From: Burkholderiaceae bacterium
GTDB lineage: Bacteria; Pseudomonadota; Gammaproteobacteria; Burkholderiales; Burkholderiaceae_C
Assembly: GCA_004299095.1 (NCBI GenBank)
Contig: SCQQ01000121.1
Span: forward strand, 1-64,000
Length of the DNA stretch: 64,000 nt
Reading direction: 5' to 3'
The notes beneath the pieces are model-generated. The model worked only from the letters and a program-made list of their open reading frames with translations. It was not told where the DNA came from and did no database searches. The translations under genes were made by a program, and so were the position numbers. Positions 17,218 to 25,885 of this stretch are shown piece by piece; within the stretch, counting starts at the first letter, position 1; each line of letters starts with the position of its first letter.

Positions 17218-19251
17218 TCAACCGCGACGTACGACCCGCGTGGCATAGCGACTGGCGCGCAGGTGCGCCGCCAGTGATCGCGCAACCGGCAGCGGCTCAT
17301 CGTGCAGATGGGCGGCGAGCAGTTCACCGCAGAGCACGGCCAGCGTCAGGCCACGAGCGCCGAGGGCGGTGCACAGGTGGAGCGGAAGGCGCGGGGAGGC
17401 GCTCGTTGCGGTCTTTTCTCGCGGGCTGCAGCCGCGTCCGAGCGCTGTGGCTGCTCCCCCGAGATCGCGCGACGTCTCATCGAGCCACGGGCCGACCGCC
17501 GGCAGGTGGTCCGGCAGCGTCGCGCGCACGCCCGCCCAGGCGCGGGCGTCGCCGCGCCGCCATGCCGCTGCCAAGGTTTGAGCGGAGCCGGGCAGGAGCG
17601 CGTGCAGATGCGCCCAATTGGCGGCATGCGCCGAAACCCGCTGGACCGGTTGTCGGCCGCTGCGTTCGAAAGTCGACCCCAGCACCCAGTGGGGTGCGTC
17701 CGTCCCTGGCACGCGACCGATCAGATAGCCTTGCCCGTTGACCGGAAAGGGCGGCAACACCGAACTGTCGGCGCCAGCAGGCCACGGACCCCACGCGATC
17801 TGCCCGCGCAACGCACGCAATGGAAGTCCGCCGTCCGGCAGCAGCGCCTGCGTTGCGCATCCGGCGGCAACGACGACCAGTTCAGCCCGATCCAGCGTGC
17901 GATCGTCGCCGCCGACCAGCCGCCACAGTCCATCTTCAGGGAGGACGTGGGCCACATGCGTACTGCCGCGCCAGGTGACATTCGGGTGGCTCAGGCTGGC
18001 CTCGACCAGTGCCGCGGGCCGCATCCAGCCGGCTTGCGTGTGCCATAGCGCGGGCCGGTGCGCGCTCAATTCAACCTGCGCGGTGCGGGCTTTTGCGAGT
18101 GTGAGGGTGCATTGCGGGCCGAGGCTTTCCGGTGCCGTTGCGGTTGCCGGATCGGTGCCGTCCCACCAAGCGGGCAGGCGCCGCTTGCCCGGCAAATGCA
18201 GTTCCAGCACGCCATCGCTCGAAAAATCAATGCCGGGCCGCAACAGCCGCGCGGCACGCGCTTGGGTTGCAGCGATGCCGGCGCGGGTCAGTTGCGACAA
18301 GGGGCAGTCATCGGCCGAAACGTGAGGCGCGAAAATCCCCGCAGGCACGGCGCTGGCGCCGGCAGCCGGGTGCTGGGCGCGGTCCAGCACGGTCACTCGC
18401 CAGCCGCGCTCGGCCAGGCTCCAGGCCGCGCAGGCGCCCGCGAGCCCGCCACCGATCACGATGCAGCGCGCGGGCTGTGCGTCCGTTCGTGCGACTTGCG
18501 TTTTTGTGTAATACACCGGGCTGAACCGGGCACGCAGCGCGTGGCGCTTGGGGGGCACGCCGGGCACGCGTTCGGTTTGAAAGCCGGATTGCGCCAAACG
18601 CTCGCGCACCTCGTGCGCCACGCACCAGGTCGCGACGCGCGTGCCGGCGCGTGCATGGCGCGCGATCGCGCCGAATGTCTCAGCGCGCCACATCGCCGGG
18701 TTGCGCGCCGGACTGAAGCCGTCGAGGAAAACACTGTCGCAGCGCCCCGCCAGTTCCTTGAGCGCGGGCGCGATGTCATCGACGATCAAGGTCAGCACGA
18801 CCCGCTCGCGCTCGAAGCACAGGCGATGAAAGCCGCGAACCAATCCGTGCCACTGCGTGGCCAGCTGGCGGCTCAATCCGGCGAGCTCGGGGAACGCGGC
18901 GGCGCTGCGCAACAGGTCGGACGGATTGGGCGGATAGGCTTCAACCGAAGTGTAAAAAAGGCGCGTCGGACGCTCGGAATCCTGCCGCCACGCGTGCCAT
19001 GCCGCGAGGAAATTCAGCCCCAGGCCGAAACCGGTTTCGAGAATCGTCCAGTGCGGCGCGTGCGCCCAGGCCGCCGCTGCACCGCTTTCGGGCAGCAGAC
19101 CGCAACCCTGCAGGAACACGCCTCGAGCTTGCCCGAGCCCGCCATGGCCGTCCAGGCCGGCGCTGCGATAGACGTCGTCGAAGCGCGGGCTGAACGGGGT
19201 GCCGTCTGCGCGCCAGGAGACGGTAGGGACGGGAGCGGGAACGGAGGACAT
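17218..19251 (-). CDS. mnmC: Bifunctional tRNA wobble-uridine methyltransferase/oxidoreductase MnmC
   Basis: MnmC completes mnm5(s2)U34 in certain tRNAs: the C-terminal FAD domain removes the carboxymethyl group and the N-terminal domain methylates the resulting nm5U with SAM. The 677-residue fused protein shows ETGFGLGLNFLA near residue 72 (SAM site) and DSVFLDGFSPARNPAMW near 165 in the first domain. RCIVIGGGLAGACAAWSLAERGW near 260 is the FAD dinucleotide fold. Start is ATG 19251; a TTG 11 codons earlier is possible. It stands alone, convergent with the upstream PEP-mutase-family gene. Confidence 0.94.
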   Translation of the reverse strand: MSSVPAPVPTVSWRADGTPFSPRFDDVYRSAGLDGHGGLGQARGVFLQGCGLLPESGAAAAWAHAPHWTILETGFGLGLNFLAAWHAWRQDSERPTRLFYTSVEAYPPNPSDLLRSAAAFPELAGLSRQLATQWHGLVRGFHRLCFERERVVLTLIVDDIAPALKELAGRCDSVFLDGFSPARNPAMWRAETFGAIARHARAGTRVATWCVAHEVRERLAQSGFQTERVPGVPPKRHALRARFSPVYYTKTQVARTDAQPARCIVIGGGLAGACAAWSLAERGWRVTVLDRAQHPAAGASAVPAGIFAPHVSADDCPLSQLTRAGIAATQARAARLLRPGIDFSSDGVLELHLPGKRRLPAWWDGTDPATATAPESLGPQCTLTLAKARTAQVELSAHRPALWHTQAGWMRPAALVEASLSHPNVTWRGSTHVAHVLPEDGLWRLVGGDDRTLDRAELVVVAAGCATQALLPDGGLPLRALRGQIAWGPWPAGADSSVLPPFPVNGQGYLIGRVPGTDAPHWVLGSTFERSGRQPVQRVSAHAANWAHLHALLPGSAQTLAAAWRRGDARAWAGVRATLPDHLPAVGPWLDETSRDLGGAATALGRGCSPREKTATSASPRLPLHLCTALGARGLTLAVLCGELLAAHLHDEPLPVARSLAAHLRASRYATRVVRRG

Positions 19252-19510
19252 GCAGGGGCGCTGAAACAGTTGGAATTGTGACAAGCGCGCGGACGTCGCA
19301 GCGGCGCGGGCGTGGCGCGCCCGGATCGACGACCCCCGGTTCGCCGCATAACCACATGTGGAAAAAGTCGAAGCGCGCGCCCGGATGCGCCTGCATGGCC
19401 GCTAGACTTGTTTGCTTCCGGGTTCGTTGCACATCAGGCGCGGTTGCGGTTCGTTTCGGAGCGCCCCCGCAGTGCGACGTTGGATTCAACATTACCTGTC
19501 AAGAAACAAC

Positions 19511-20800
19511 ATGGCTGAGAACTGGAAATTTGAAACGCAAGCGGTCCGCACCGGTTTTTCCTGGGACCCCGTGACGCGCTCGGTGGTGGCGCCGATCTAT
19601 CAAACCACGTCGTTCGCGTTCGACGATACGCAGTACGGCGCCGATCTGTTCGACCTGAAGATTCCAGGCAACATCTACACGCGCTTGATGAATCCGACCA
19701 CCGATATCCTGGAAAAGCGCGTGGCGGCGCTCGAAGGCGGCGTGGCCGGCCTTGCGCTTGCATCCGGCATGACGGCGGTGAGCTATTCGGTGCAGAACAT
19801 CACCGAGATGGGCGACAACATCATCTCGTCGGCCACCATCTACGGCGGCACCTACACCTTCTTCGCGCACACGCTGCCGCAGATGGGCGTGCAGGTGCGC
19901 TTTGCCGACTACCGCGATCCGGCCAGTTTCGAGAAGCTGATCGACGCCAAGACCAAGGCGATCTACGCCGAGACCATCGGCAATCCGCTCGGCAACGTGA
20001 CCAACGTGCCGGCGCTGGCCGAAATCGCCCACCGCCACGGCATCCCGCTCATCATCGACAACACCGTGCCCACGCCGTACCTGTTCCGGCCGATCGAGCA
20101 CGGCGCCGACATCGTGGTGCATGCCATGACCAAGTACCTGGGCGGGCACGGCAACAGCATGGGCGGCATGATCGTCGATTCGGGCAAGTTCCCCTGGGCC
20201 GAGCACAAGGACAAGTTCCCGCGCTTGAGCTCGCCCGAAGTGAGCTACCACGGCGTGGTCTATACCGACGCGTTCGGTCCGGCGGCCTACATCGGCCGCG
20301 CACGCACGGTGCCGCTGCGCAACCTGGGCGGCGCAATCAGCCCGTTCAACGCCTTCCTGATCCTGCAAGGTGTCGAGACGTTGCCGCTGCGCATGGACCG
20401 CACCTGCGAAAACGCGCTGACCATCGCGCAGTTCCTGGCGCAGCACCCCAAGGTGGAATCGGTCAACTACGCCGGCCTGCCCGGCAACCCGGACCATGCG
20501 CTGGTGCAGAAGCTCATGGGCGGGCGCGCATCGGGCGTCTTCAGCTTCAACATCAAAGCCAAAGACGGTCGTGCGGCCGGTGCGCGCTTCCAGGACGCGC
20601 TGAAACTGTTCCTGCGCCTGGTCAATATCGGCGACGCCAAGTCGCTGGCCTGTCACCCGGCGTCCACCACGCACCGCCAGCTCGGTGCCGAAGAACTCGC
20701 GGGTGCCGGCATTTCGGAGAGCACGGTGCGTCTCTCCATCGGCATCGAGCACGTGAGCGACCTGATCGCCGATCTGGATCAGGCACTGGCGGCGGTGTAG
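19511..20800 (+). CDS. metY: O-acetylhomoserine aminocarboxypropyltransferase (sulfhydrylase)
   Basis: A PLP enzyme that makes homocysteine from O-acetylhomoserine and sulfide for methionine synthesis. The 429-residue protein has the MetY length. Motifs are QTTSFAFDDTQYGADLFDLK near residue 34, YTRLMNPTTDILEKRVAALEGG near 58, and VHAMTKYLGGHGNSMGG near 204, whose lysine carries PLP. Start ATG 19511 gives the canonical MAENWKFETQAVRTG. The DFLV-type insert after TKYLGGHG (VDSGKFPW) is typical of OAH rather than cystathionine enzymes. It may be under the sulfur regulon, given a CysB-like gene 7 kb away. Confidence 0.94.
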   Translation: MAENWKFETQAVRTGFSWDPVTRSVVAPIYQTTSFAFDDTQYGADLFDLKIPGNIYTRLMNPTTDILEKRVAALEGGVAGLALASGMTAVSYSVQNITEMGDNIISSATIYGGTYTFFAHTLPQMGVQVRFADYRDPASFEKLIDAKTKAIYAETIGNPLGNVTNVPALAEIAHRHGIPLIIDNTVPTPYLFRPIEHGADIVVHAMTKYLGGHGNSMGGMIVDSGKFPWAEHKDKFPRLSSPEVSYHGVVYTDAFGPAAYIGRARTVPLRNLGGAISPFNAFLILQGVETLPLRMDRTCENALTIAQFLAQHPKVESVNYAGLPGNPDHALVQKLMGGRASGVFSFNIKAKDGRAAGARFQDALKLFLRLVNIGDAKSLACHPASTTHRQLGAEELAGAGISESTVRLSIGIEHVSDLIADLDQALAAV

Positions 20801-20884
20801 CGCTGTTTTGTCCTGCTGCGCGCCGGCAATTTTCGACCAAAGGTCTGCGGTGCGCTGTAGAGTAGGCGACCTTTGCTTGATGTC

Positions 20885-21424
20885 ATGAACATGCTGGATC
20901 GTTTGCTTGCCCGGCCGCGCCGGGTTTTCGCCGCCATCGCGGTCGTCTGTTTCGGAATGCTGGCGTTTGCGGTGCTGTATCTGCAAAACGTCGTGGGGCT
21001 GGAACCGTGCCCGATGTGCATCGTGCAGCGCGACGCGCTGATCGTGGCCGGCATTTGCTGCGCGCTGGCGGCGTTCTCGCCGCGCATCAACGCGTGGCGC
21101 GTGTGGGGCGGCATCGGCACGCTGGTGGCGGTGCTGGGCGCCTTCACGGCGGCCAAGCAGAGCTGGTTGCAGTGGCATCCGCCCGAATTCGCCACCTGCG
21201 GACGCGACATTTACGGGCTGATCGAAACCTTCCCATTGAGCCGCGCCATTCCCATGATTTTCAAAGGCAGCGGCGATTGCAGCGCGGTCGACTGGACGTT
21301 CCTCGGCGGCTCGATCGCCAACTGGTCGTTCGTGGCCTTCGTCCTGTTCATCGTGGTGACGATCACGCTATTGATCCACGTCGGGCGGACCCGTGTGGCG
21401 TCGTCGGTGCGCGCATCTGCCTGA
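20885..21424 (+). CDS. dsbB: Disulfide bond formation protein B
   Basis: DsbB reoxidises periplasmic DsbA and gives the electrons to quinone. The protein of about 179 residues has four hydrophobic segments. LEPCPMCIVQRDALI near residue 36-50 is the first periplasmic CxxC loop. ATCGRD near 103 and GSGDCSAVDW near 130 provide the second cysteine pair. It ends in a fourth helix and a short basic tail. ATG 20885 is used; a TTG four codons upstream and ATG 20891 are alternatives. It follows metY by about 85 bases. Confidence 0.92.
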   Translation: MNMLDRLLARPRRVFAAIAVVCFGMLAFAVLYLQNVVGLEPCPMCIVQRDALIVAGICCALAAFSPRINAWRVWGGIGTLVAVLGAFTAAKQSWLQWHPPEFATCGRDIYGLIETFPLSRAIPMIFKGSGDCSAVDWTFLGGSIANWSFVAFVLFIVVTITLLIHVGRTRVASSVRASA

Positions 21425-21453
21425 GCCGCCCTGCAAGCGCGCTTGATCGGCGC

Positions 21454-22665
21454 TCAGGATCCGGGCCGCTCGCGGCGGTGCGGCAGCCAGCGCCAGAACA
21501 TATAGCTGGCGACGAACCCCAGGCTGCCGATGGCGACGATGCCGCTGGCGAGCGACGCGACCGCCGTGATGCCCGAGAGCAGCAGCGGCCCGCAGCCGCC
21601 GCCGGTATCCGTGATCACGCGCCAGATACCGAGGAATTCGGTGCGCCCGTTGCGCGGCGAGGCATCGGCGCCGATCGTCAGGATCAGCCCCGAGCCGATG
21701 CCGTTGCCGAAACCCATCACCATGCTGACGAGCAAAAGGCTCGTGAATCCGGAGGTGAACGGCACCGCCATGAAGCTCGCGCCCATGATGACCATGCTCG
21801 GCAGCGTGATCCAGACGCGCCCCCAGATATCCATCACCTTGCCGGCGGGGTAGAACAGCAGCATGTCGACCGCGCCCATCAGGCCGTAGATCAGCGCCGT
21901 GTCGGTGGCGTTCAGGCCGATGGATTCTGCCCACAGAGGGATCACGATCTGGCGACAGGCGCGGATGGCCGCCACCAGCGCGGTGGCCACGCCCACGGTG
22001 GCAAACACGTGGCCATGGGTGTGCATCTGGTGCCGCATGACGAGGCGCGATGAGCGGCGCCGATGGGTGGCGCCGGAGGTCGGCAGATCGGGCACCACGA
22101 ATGCGATCGCGCCCGCGCCGATCATGGCCAGAATGGCCGACCAGTAGGCGCCCGCGAGCCCCATCACGTGGATGAACGCGGCGGCGATGAACGGTCCGGC
22201 GAACATGCCGACGCGCACCGTCCCGCCGAGCGTCGACATGGCGCGGGCGCGCAACGCCAATGGCGCTGCTTCGGTCAGGAAGGTTTGCCGCGCCAGCTTG
22301 AAAACGGCGGCGGCGAGGCCGATCATGAACACCGCGCCGCCGAACCACCAGGCGTTGGGCGCGACCAGGCACAACACCAGGGCGACCAGGCCGAAGAGCG
22401 CCGCGCCCACCATGGCGCGCCGTTCGCCGAAGCGGCTGGCGATGGCGGCGGCCGGCAGGTTGGCGAGCGTCTGGCCGATGCTCACCAGCGCCACGATCAG
22501 CCCGGCAGCGGCCGCACTGGCGCCGAGTTGCAGCGCGCTCAGCGCCAGCACTGGGTAAATCGCACCCTCGACCAGGCCGAGCATGAGCGATGGCCCGAAT
22601 GCCGGCAGCGCCAGCTTGCGGAAGCTGAATTCGCCGGGGGAGAGTTGATTGCTGGAAAGCGCCAT
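21454..22665 (-). CDS. MFS transporter
   Basis: A major facilitator of 403 residues with about 12 hydrophobic segments. MFS motif A appears as ASRFGERRAMVGAALFG in the loop after helix 2, and its counterpart in the second half as AGKVMDIWGRVWITLPS. The central loop (DLPTSGATHRRRSSRLVMRHQ) is basic and histidine-rich. Transport substrate cannot be inferred. ATG 22665 is used because the longer TTG form adds no family-like sequence. It is convergent with dsbB, 29 bases away. Confidence 0.82.
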   Translation of the reverse strand: MALSSNQLSPGEFSFRKLALPAFGPSLMLGLVEGAIYPVLALSALQLGASAAAAGLIVALVSIGQTLANLPAAAIASRFGERRAMVGAALFGLVALVLCLVAPNAWWFGGAVFMIGLAAAVFKLARQTFLTEAAPLALRARAMSTLGGTVRVGMFAGPFIAAAFIHVMGLAGAYWSAILAMIGAGAIAFVVPDLPTSGATHRRRSSRLVMRHQMHTHGHVFATVGVATALVAAIRACRQIVIPLWAESIGLNATDTALIYGLMGAVDMLLFYPAGKVMDIWGRVWITLPSMVIMGASFMAVPFTSGFTSLLLVSMVMGFGNGIGSGLILTIGADASPRNGRTEFLGIWRVITDTGGGCGPLLLSGITAVASLASGIVAIGSLGFVASYMFWRWLPHRRERPGS

Positions 22666-22877
22666 GGGTCGGGTGTCGCGGGGGGCTGATGCGGGCGACA
22701 GGCCCTGCTTCAACCGACGTGCGGCGTGATTGTCCTTGTTCCGGATTCAGACGCTGGCGCCCGCAGGCTTTGATTCGGAGCTGTTGCTATAGCGTGCAGC
22801 GACCTGCGGTGGGCCTTCGGACCGCGCGCGTCGGAGTCCGGGTCAGTCAGGGCGGCGCCGAACGGCGCTCGTTCCCG

Positions 22878-23645
22878 TTATTCCAGATCAACCACCAGCT
22901 CCGGCTGGAACGCCGGGTTTTCCTGCTTGCCGTTCTTTACATAGCCGCGCGGGTTGCACAGCACGCGCGTGCCGTTCACGGCGTAGTCGAAGCTGTCGTG
23001 CGTGTGACCGTGGATCCACAGCTTCACGCGATCCGCGCCCATCAGGTATTCCAGGTCGGAGACGAAGCCCGCGTTGAACGGCGATCCGGCAAAGCGCGGG
23101 TGGATGCTGTGCGGCGATGGCGCGTGGTGCGTGATCACGACCGTGGTGCCGGCATAGGGTTGGGCCAATTCCTCCTTCAGCCACGCGGTGTTGCGCGCGA
23201 ACAGCTCCGTCGTGTCGGTCGGCGTGAGCGTGCGCGAGCCGGCGGGCGTGTCGATCTCGACGATCTTGAAATCCTTCATGAACGCCTGCGCCTTCTCCAT
23301 GGCTTCGGCTTCCGCGGCGCCGGCGCCATTGATCAGAAAATCGGTCCAAAGCGTCGACCCCACGAAACGCACGCCGTCCTGCTCGTAAGTTTCGTTGTCC
23401 AGCACGTGCACGTTGCTGCCGTCGCAGAACTGGTGCAGCGCGGCCGGCGTGGCGCGCACGCTGGAGCCGTAGAACTCGTGGTTGCCGGGCACGTACAGCA
23501 CCGGCTGCTTGAAGCCTTTCGCCCATTCGGCCGCGGCGGCGGGTCGTGCCAGATCACCTGCCAGGATGACGATGTCCGCGTTGGTTTGCGGCTGCGCCAT
23601 GGGGCAAACGCTCAAGTGCAGGTCGGAAATGATGTGGAGTTTCAT
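22878..23645 (-). CDS. Calcineurin-like metallophosphoesterase
   Basis: A 255-residue cytoplasmic phosphoesterase. The metal-binding motifs occur in order: ISDLHLS near residue 6 (DxH), ILAGDLARP near 30 (GD), VPGNHEFYG near 52 (GNHE), VITHHAPS near 150 and IHGHTHDSFDY near 192 (GHxH). It ends with TRVLCNPRGYVKNGKQENPAFQP, a tail seen in a phage- and plasmid-associated group as well as chromosomal copies. Substrate unknown. ATG 23645 is favoured because MKLHIISDLHLS is the normal start. Confidence 0.9.
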   Translation of the reverse strand: MKLHIISDLHLSVCPMAQPQTNADIVILAGDLARPAAAAEWAKGFKQPVLYVPGNHEFYGSSVRATPAALHQFCDGSNVHVLDNETYEQDGVRFVGSTLWTDFLINGAGAAEAEAMEKAQAFMKDFKIVEIDTPAGSRTLTPTDTTELFARNTAWLKEELAQPYAGTTVVITHHAPSPHSIHPRFAGSPFNAGFVSDLEYLMGADRVKLWIHGHTHDSFDYAVNGTRVLCNPRGYVKNGKQENPAFQPELVVDLE

Positions 23646-23830
23646 GGTCGTTTGTGATTTCGCGAGGACTTCTGCGCGGCGCCAGCGACACGGCACCCGC
23701 CAACGAACGGGCGCGCTGCCGACGCATCGACTGAACCCATTGTGACGTCAAACCCCTTGCGGATGCGCGGCAATGGGGATGGTTGCGACGGTCTGGAATC
23801 GCGGGTGATGGCAGGGAAGCGCCGGATGCG

Positions 23831-25183
23831 TCAGTTCGGGTGCAGCTTCTTCACCAGCACCTGGCTTTTGCGGTTCCGGTTGTAGCCCCGGCTGTTTGGC
23901 AGCCAGTCGGGGCTGACGTTTTCGAAACCGCGTTTCAGGAACCAGTGCATGGTGCGCGTCGTCAGCACGAAGATGCTGTCGAGGCCAAGCGCCAGGGCGC
24001 GTTGCTCGATGTGTTTCAGCACCTTCTCGCCGTCGCCTTGTCCCTGGCTTTGCGTCGATACGGTCAGCGCCGCCATTTCCGCGGTCTTGGCGTCGGGGTA
24101 GGGATGGAGCGCGGCGCAGGCAAAAATCACGCCGTCATGCTCCAGCACGGTGTAGCTGGTGATGTCGCGCTCGATTTCGGTGCGGTCGCGCTTGACCAGC
24201 GTGCCGTCCTCCTCGAAGGGTTCCAGCAGCGCGACGATGCCGCCCACGTCGTCGGACGCGGCCAGCCGCAGGCTTTCCAGCTTTTCATCGACCACCATGG
24301 TGCCGATGCCGTCGTGCATGTAGATTTCCAGCAGCAGCGAGCCGTCGATGGCGTAGGGCAGGATGTGGCTGCGCTCGACGCCGTGCTCGCAGGCATTGAC
24401 GCAATGGCGCAGGTAGTAGCTTGGTCCCTTGATCTGGTCCGCCGGGGGCAGGTGCCGGAGCACGGCGCGCGCTTGCGCCAGCGAGATCTCGGTATCGATC
24501 GGGTTGTCGTCGCTTTCGGGTTCACTCGGGTGGACGCGGATGCCCGGCCAATCGGTCAGGAACAGCAGCTTGTCGGCCTGCAACGAGATGGCCACCGACG
24601 TAGCGACTTCTTCCATGGTTAGGTTGAACGCTTCGCCGGTGGGCGAAAAGCCGAACGGCGAGAGCAGCACCATCGCGCCCGATTCGAGCGCGCGCCGGAT
24701 GGCGCCGGAGTCGATCTTGCGCACCACGCCCGTGCTCTTGAAATCGACGCCGTCGATGATGCCGAGCGGCCGCGCCGTCAGGAAGTTGCCCGAAAGTACG
24801 CGCACCGTGGCGCCGGCCATGGGCGTGTTGGCCAAGCCCTGGCTGAAGGCGGCTTCGATCTCGAAGCGCAACTGGCCGGCCGCTTCCTGCGCGCAATCCA
24901 GCGCCACCTCGTCGGTCACGCGAATGCCGCCCACGTACTCGGGGACGTGCCCCTTGAAGGCGAGCTGTTCATTCAACTGTGGACGGAAGCCGTGCACCAG
25001 CACGATGCGCACGCCCATGCTCTGGATCAGCGCCAGATCGGTGGCAATCGCCGCCAGCTTGCCGGCGGCCACCGCCTCGCCCAACATGCCGACCACGAAG
25101 GTCTTGCCGCGGTGCATGTGGATGTACGGAGCCACCGAGCGAAACCAAGGGACGAAAGTGAAATCGAAAACCGGAGTCGTCAT
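23831..25183 (-). CDS. argA: Amino-acid N-acetyltransferase (N-acetylglutamate synthase)
   Basis: ArgA performs the first step of arginine synthesis, acetylating glutamate with acetyl-CoA. The 450-residue protein has both expected domains. Residues about 25-290 are an amino-acid-kinase-like domain (VVGMLGEAVAAG, IVLVHGFRPQLNEQL, LLSPFGFSPTGEAFNL), which binds arginine as feedback inhibitor. Residues about 310-450 are a GNAT domain (GGIVALLEPFEEDGTLV, STQSQGQGDGEKVL, MHWFLKRGFE). Start ATG 25183. It diverges from the cox operon over about 205 bases. Confidence 0.95.
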   Translation of the reverse strand: MTTPVFDFTFVPWFRSVAPYIHMHRGKTFVVGMLGEAVAAGKLAAIATDLALIQSMGVRIVLVHGFRPQLNEQLAFKGHVPEYVGGIRVTDEVALDCAQEAAGQLRFEIEAAFSQGLANTPMAGATVRVLSGNFLTARPLGIIDGVDFKSTGVVRKIDSGAIRRALESGAMVLLSPFGFSPTGEAFNLTMEEVATSVAISLQADKLLFLTDWPGIRVHPSEPESDDNPIDTEISLAQARAVLRHLPPADQIKGPSYYLRHCVNACEHGVERSHILPYAIDGSLLLEIYMHDGIGTMVVDEKLESLRLAASDDVGGIVALLEPFEEDGTLVKRDRTEIERDITSYTVLEHDGVIFACAALHPYPDAKTAEMAALTVSTQSQGQGDGEKVLKHIEQRALALGLDSIFVLTTRTMHWFLKRGFENVSPDWLPNSRGYNRNRKSQVLVKKLHPN

Positions 25184-25388
25184 GTAATTGCAAACGATGG
25201 ATCAGCCGAAACTGGACGCGATGATACGGAACGCGGTCGTCGCTGGCGAAGCGACCCGGTCGATGGATGGCTCACGCTATCCATTTCGGGATTGAATCGA
25301 ATGGACTCGACAGAGGTTCTGCGCAACACACCGCTACAGGAATAGGTATTATTGAATTCAGGCCCACCGACAACAAGGAGACAGATTC

Positions 25389-25859
25389 ATGCCAGTTGAA
25401 TTCAAGGTGAACGGCAAGGACGTGGCGGCTGACGTGCCGCCCAACACGCTGCTATCCACGTTCATTCGTGAAAACCTGCGGCTCACGGGCACGCACCGCG
25501 GCTGCGACACGGCGCAATGCGGCGCCTGCACGGTGATTGCCAACGGCCGCGCGATCAAATCGTGCAACGTGCTGGTGGCGCAAATGCAGGGCGCTGACGT
25601 CACCACCATCGAAGGTCTGGCCAAGCCTGATGGCACCTTGCATCCGATGCAGGCCGCGTTCAAGGAGTGCCATGGCCTGCAATGCGGCTTCTGCACGTCT
25701 GGAATGATCCTGAGCGCGGTCGATTTGCTGCAGCACCACCCCAAGGCGACCGAAAGCGAAATCCGCGCGCTGCTGGAAGGCAACATCTGCCGCTGCACCG
25801 GCTACCAGAACATCGTGAAAGCGGTTCAGACCGTACAAAAACAAGCGACCGCGGCTTGA
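25389..25859 (+). CDS. coxS: Molybdenum hydroxylase small subunit, [2Fe-2S] (CoxS-like)
   Basis: The iron-sulfur subunit of a CO-dehydrogenase-family molybdenum hydroxylase, moving electrons from the molybdenum centre to the FAD subunit. The 156-residue protein has a plant-ferredoxin-type domain with HRGCDTAQCGACTV near residue 38 and a second cluster domain with LQCGFCTSGM near 97 and GNICRCTGYQNI near 132. Both clusters have all cysteines. It is the first gene of the operon; AAGGAG precedes the ATG. The order S-L-M differs from the M-S-L order of the classical Oligotropha CO dehydrogenase. Confidence 0.94.
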   Translation: MPVEFKVNGKDVAADVPPNTLLSTFIRENLRLTGTHRGCDTAQCGACTVIANGRAIKSCNVLVAQMQGADVTTIEGLAKPDGTLHPMQAAFKECHGLQCGFCTSGMILSAVDLLQHHPKATESEIRALLEGNICRCTGYQNIVKAVQTVQKQATAA

Positions 25860-25885
25860 TTCAAAACCGATCAGGAGACGAAACC

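Noticed and set aside
19499-21178. A 559-codon minus-strand frame covering metY and part of dsbB
   Set aside because: It spans two well-supported plus-strand genes and reads as low-complexity Arg/His/Val sequence; a codon-bias shadow.
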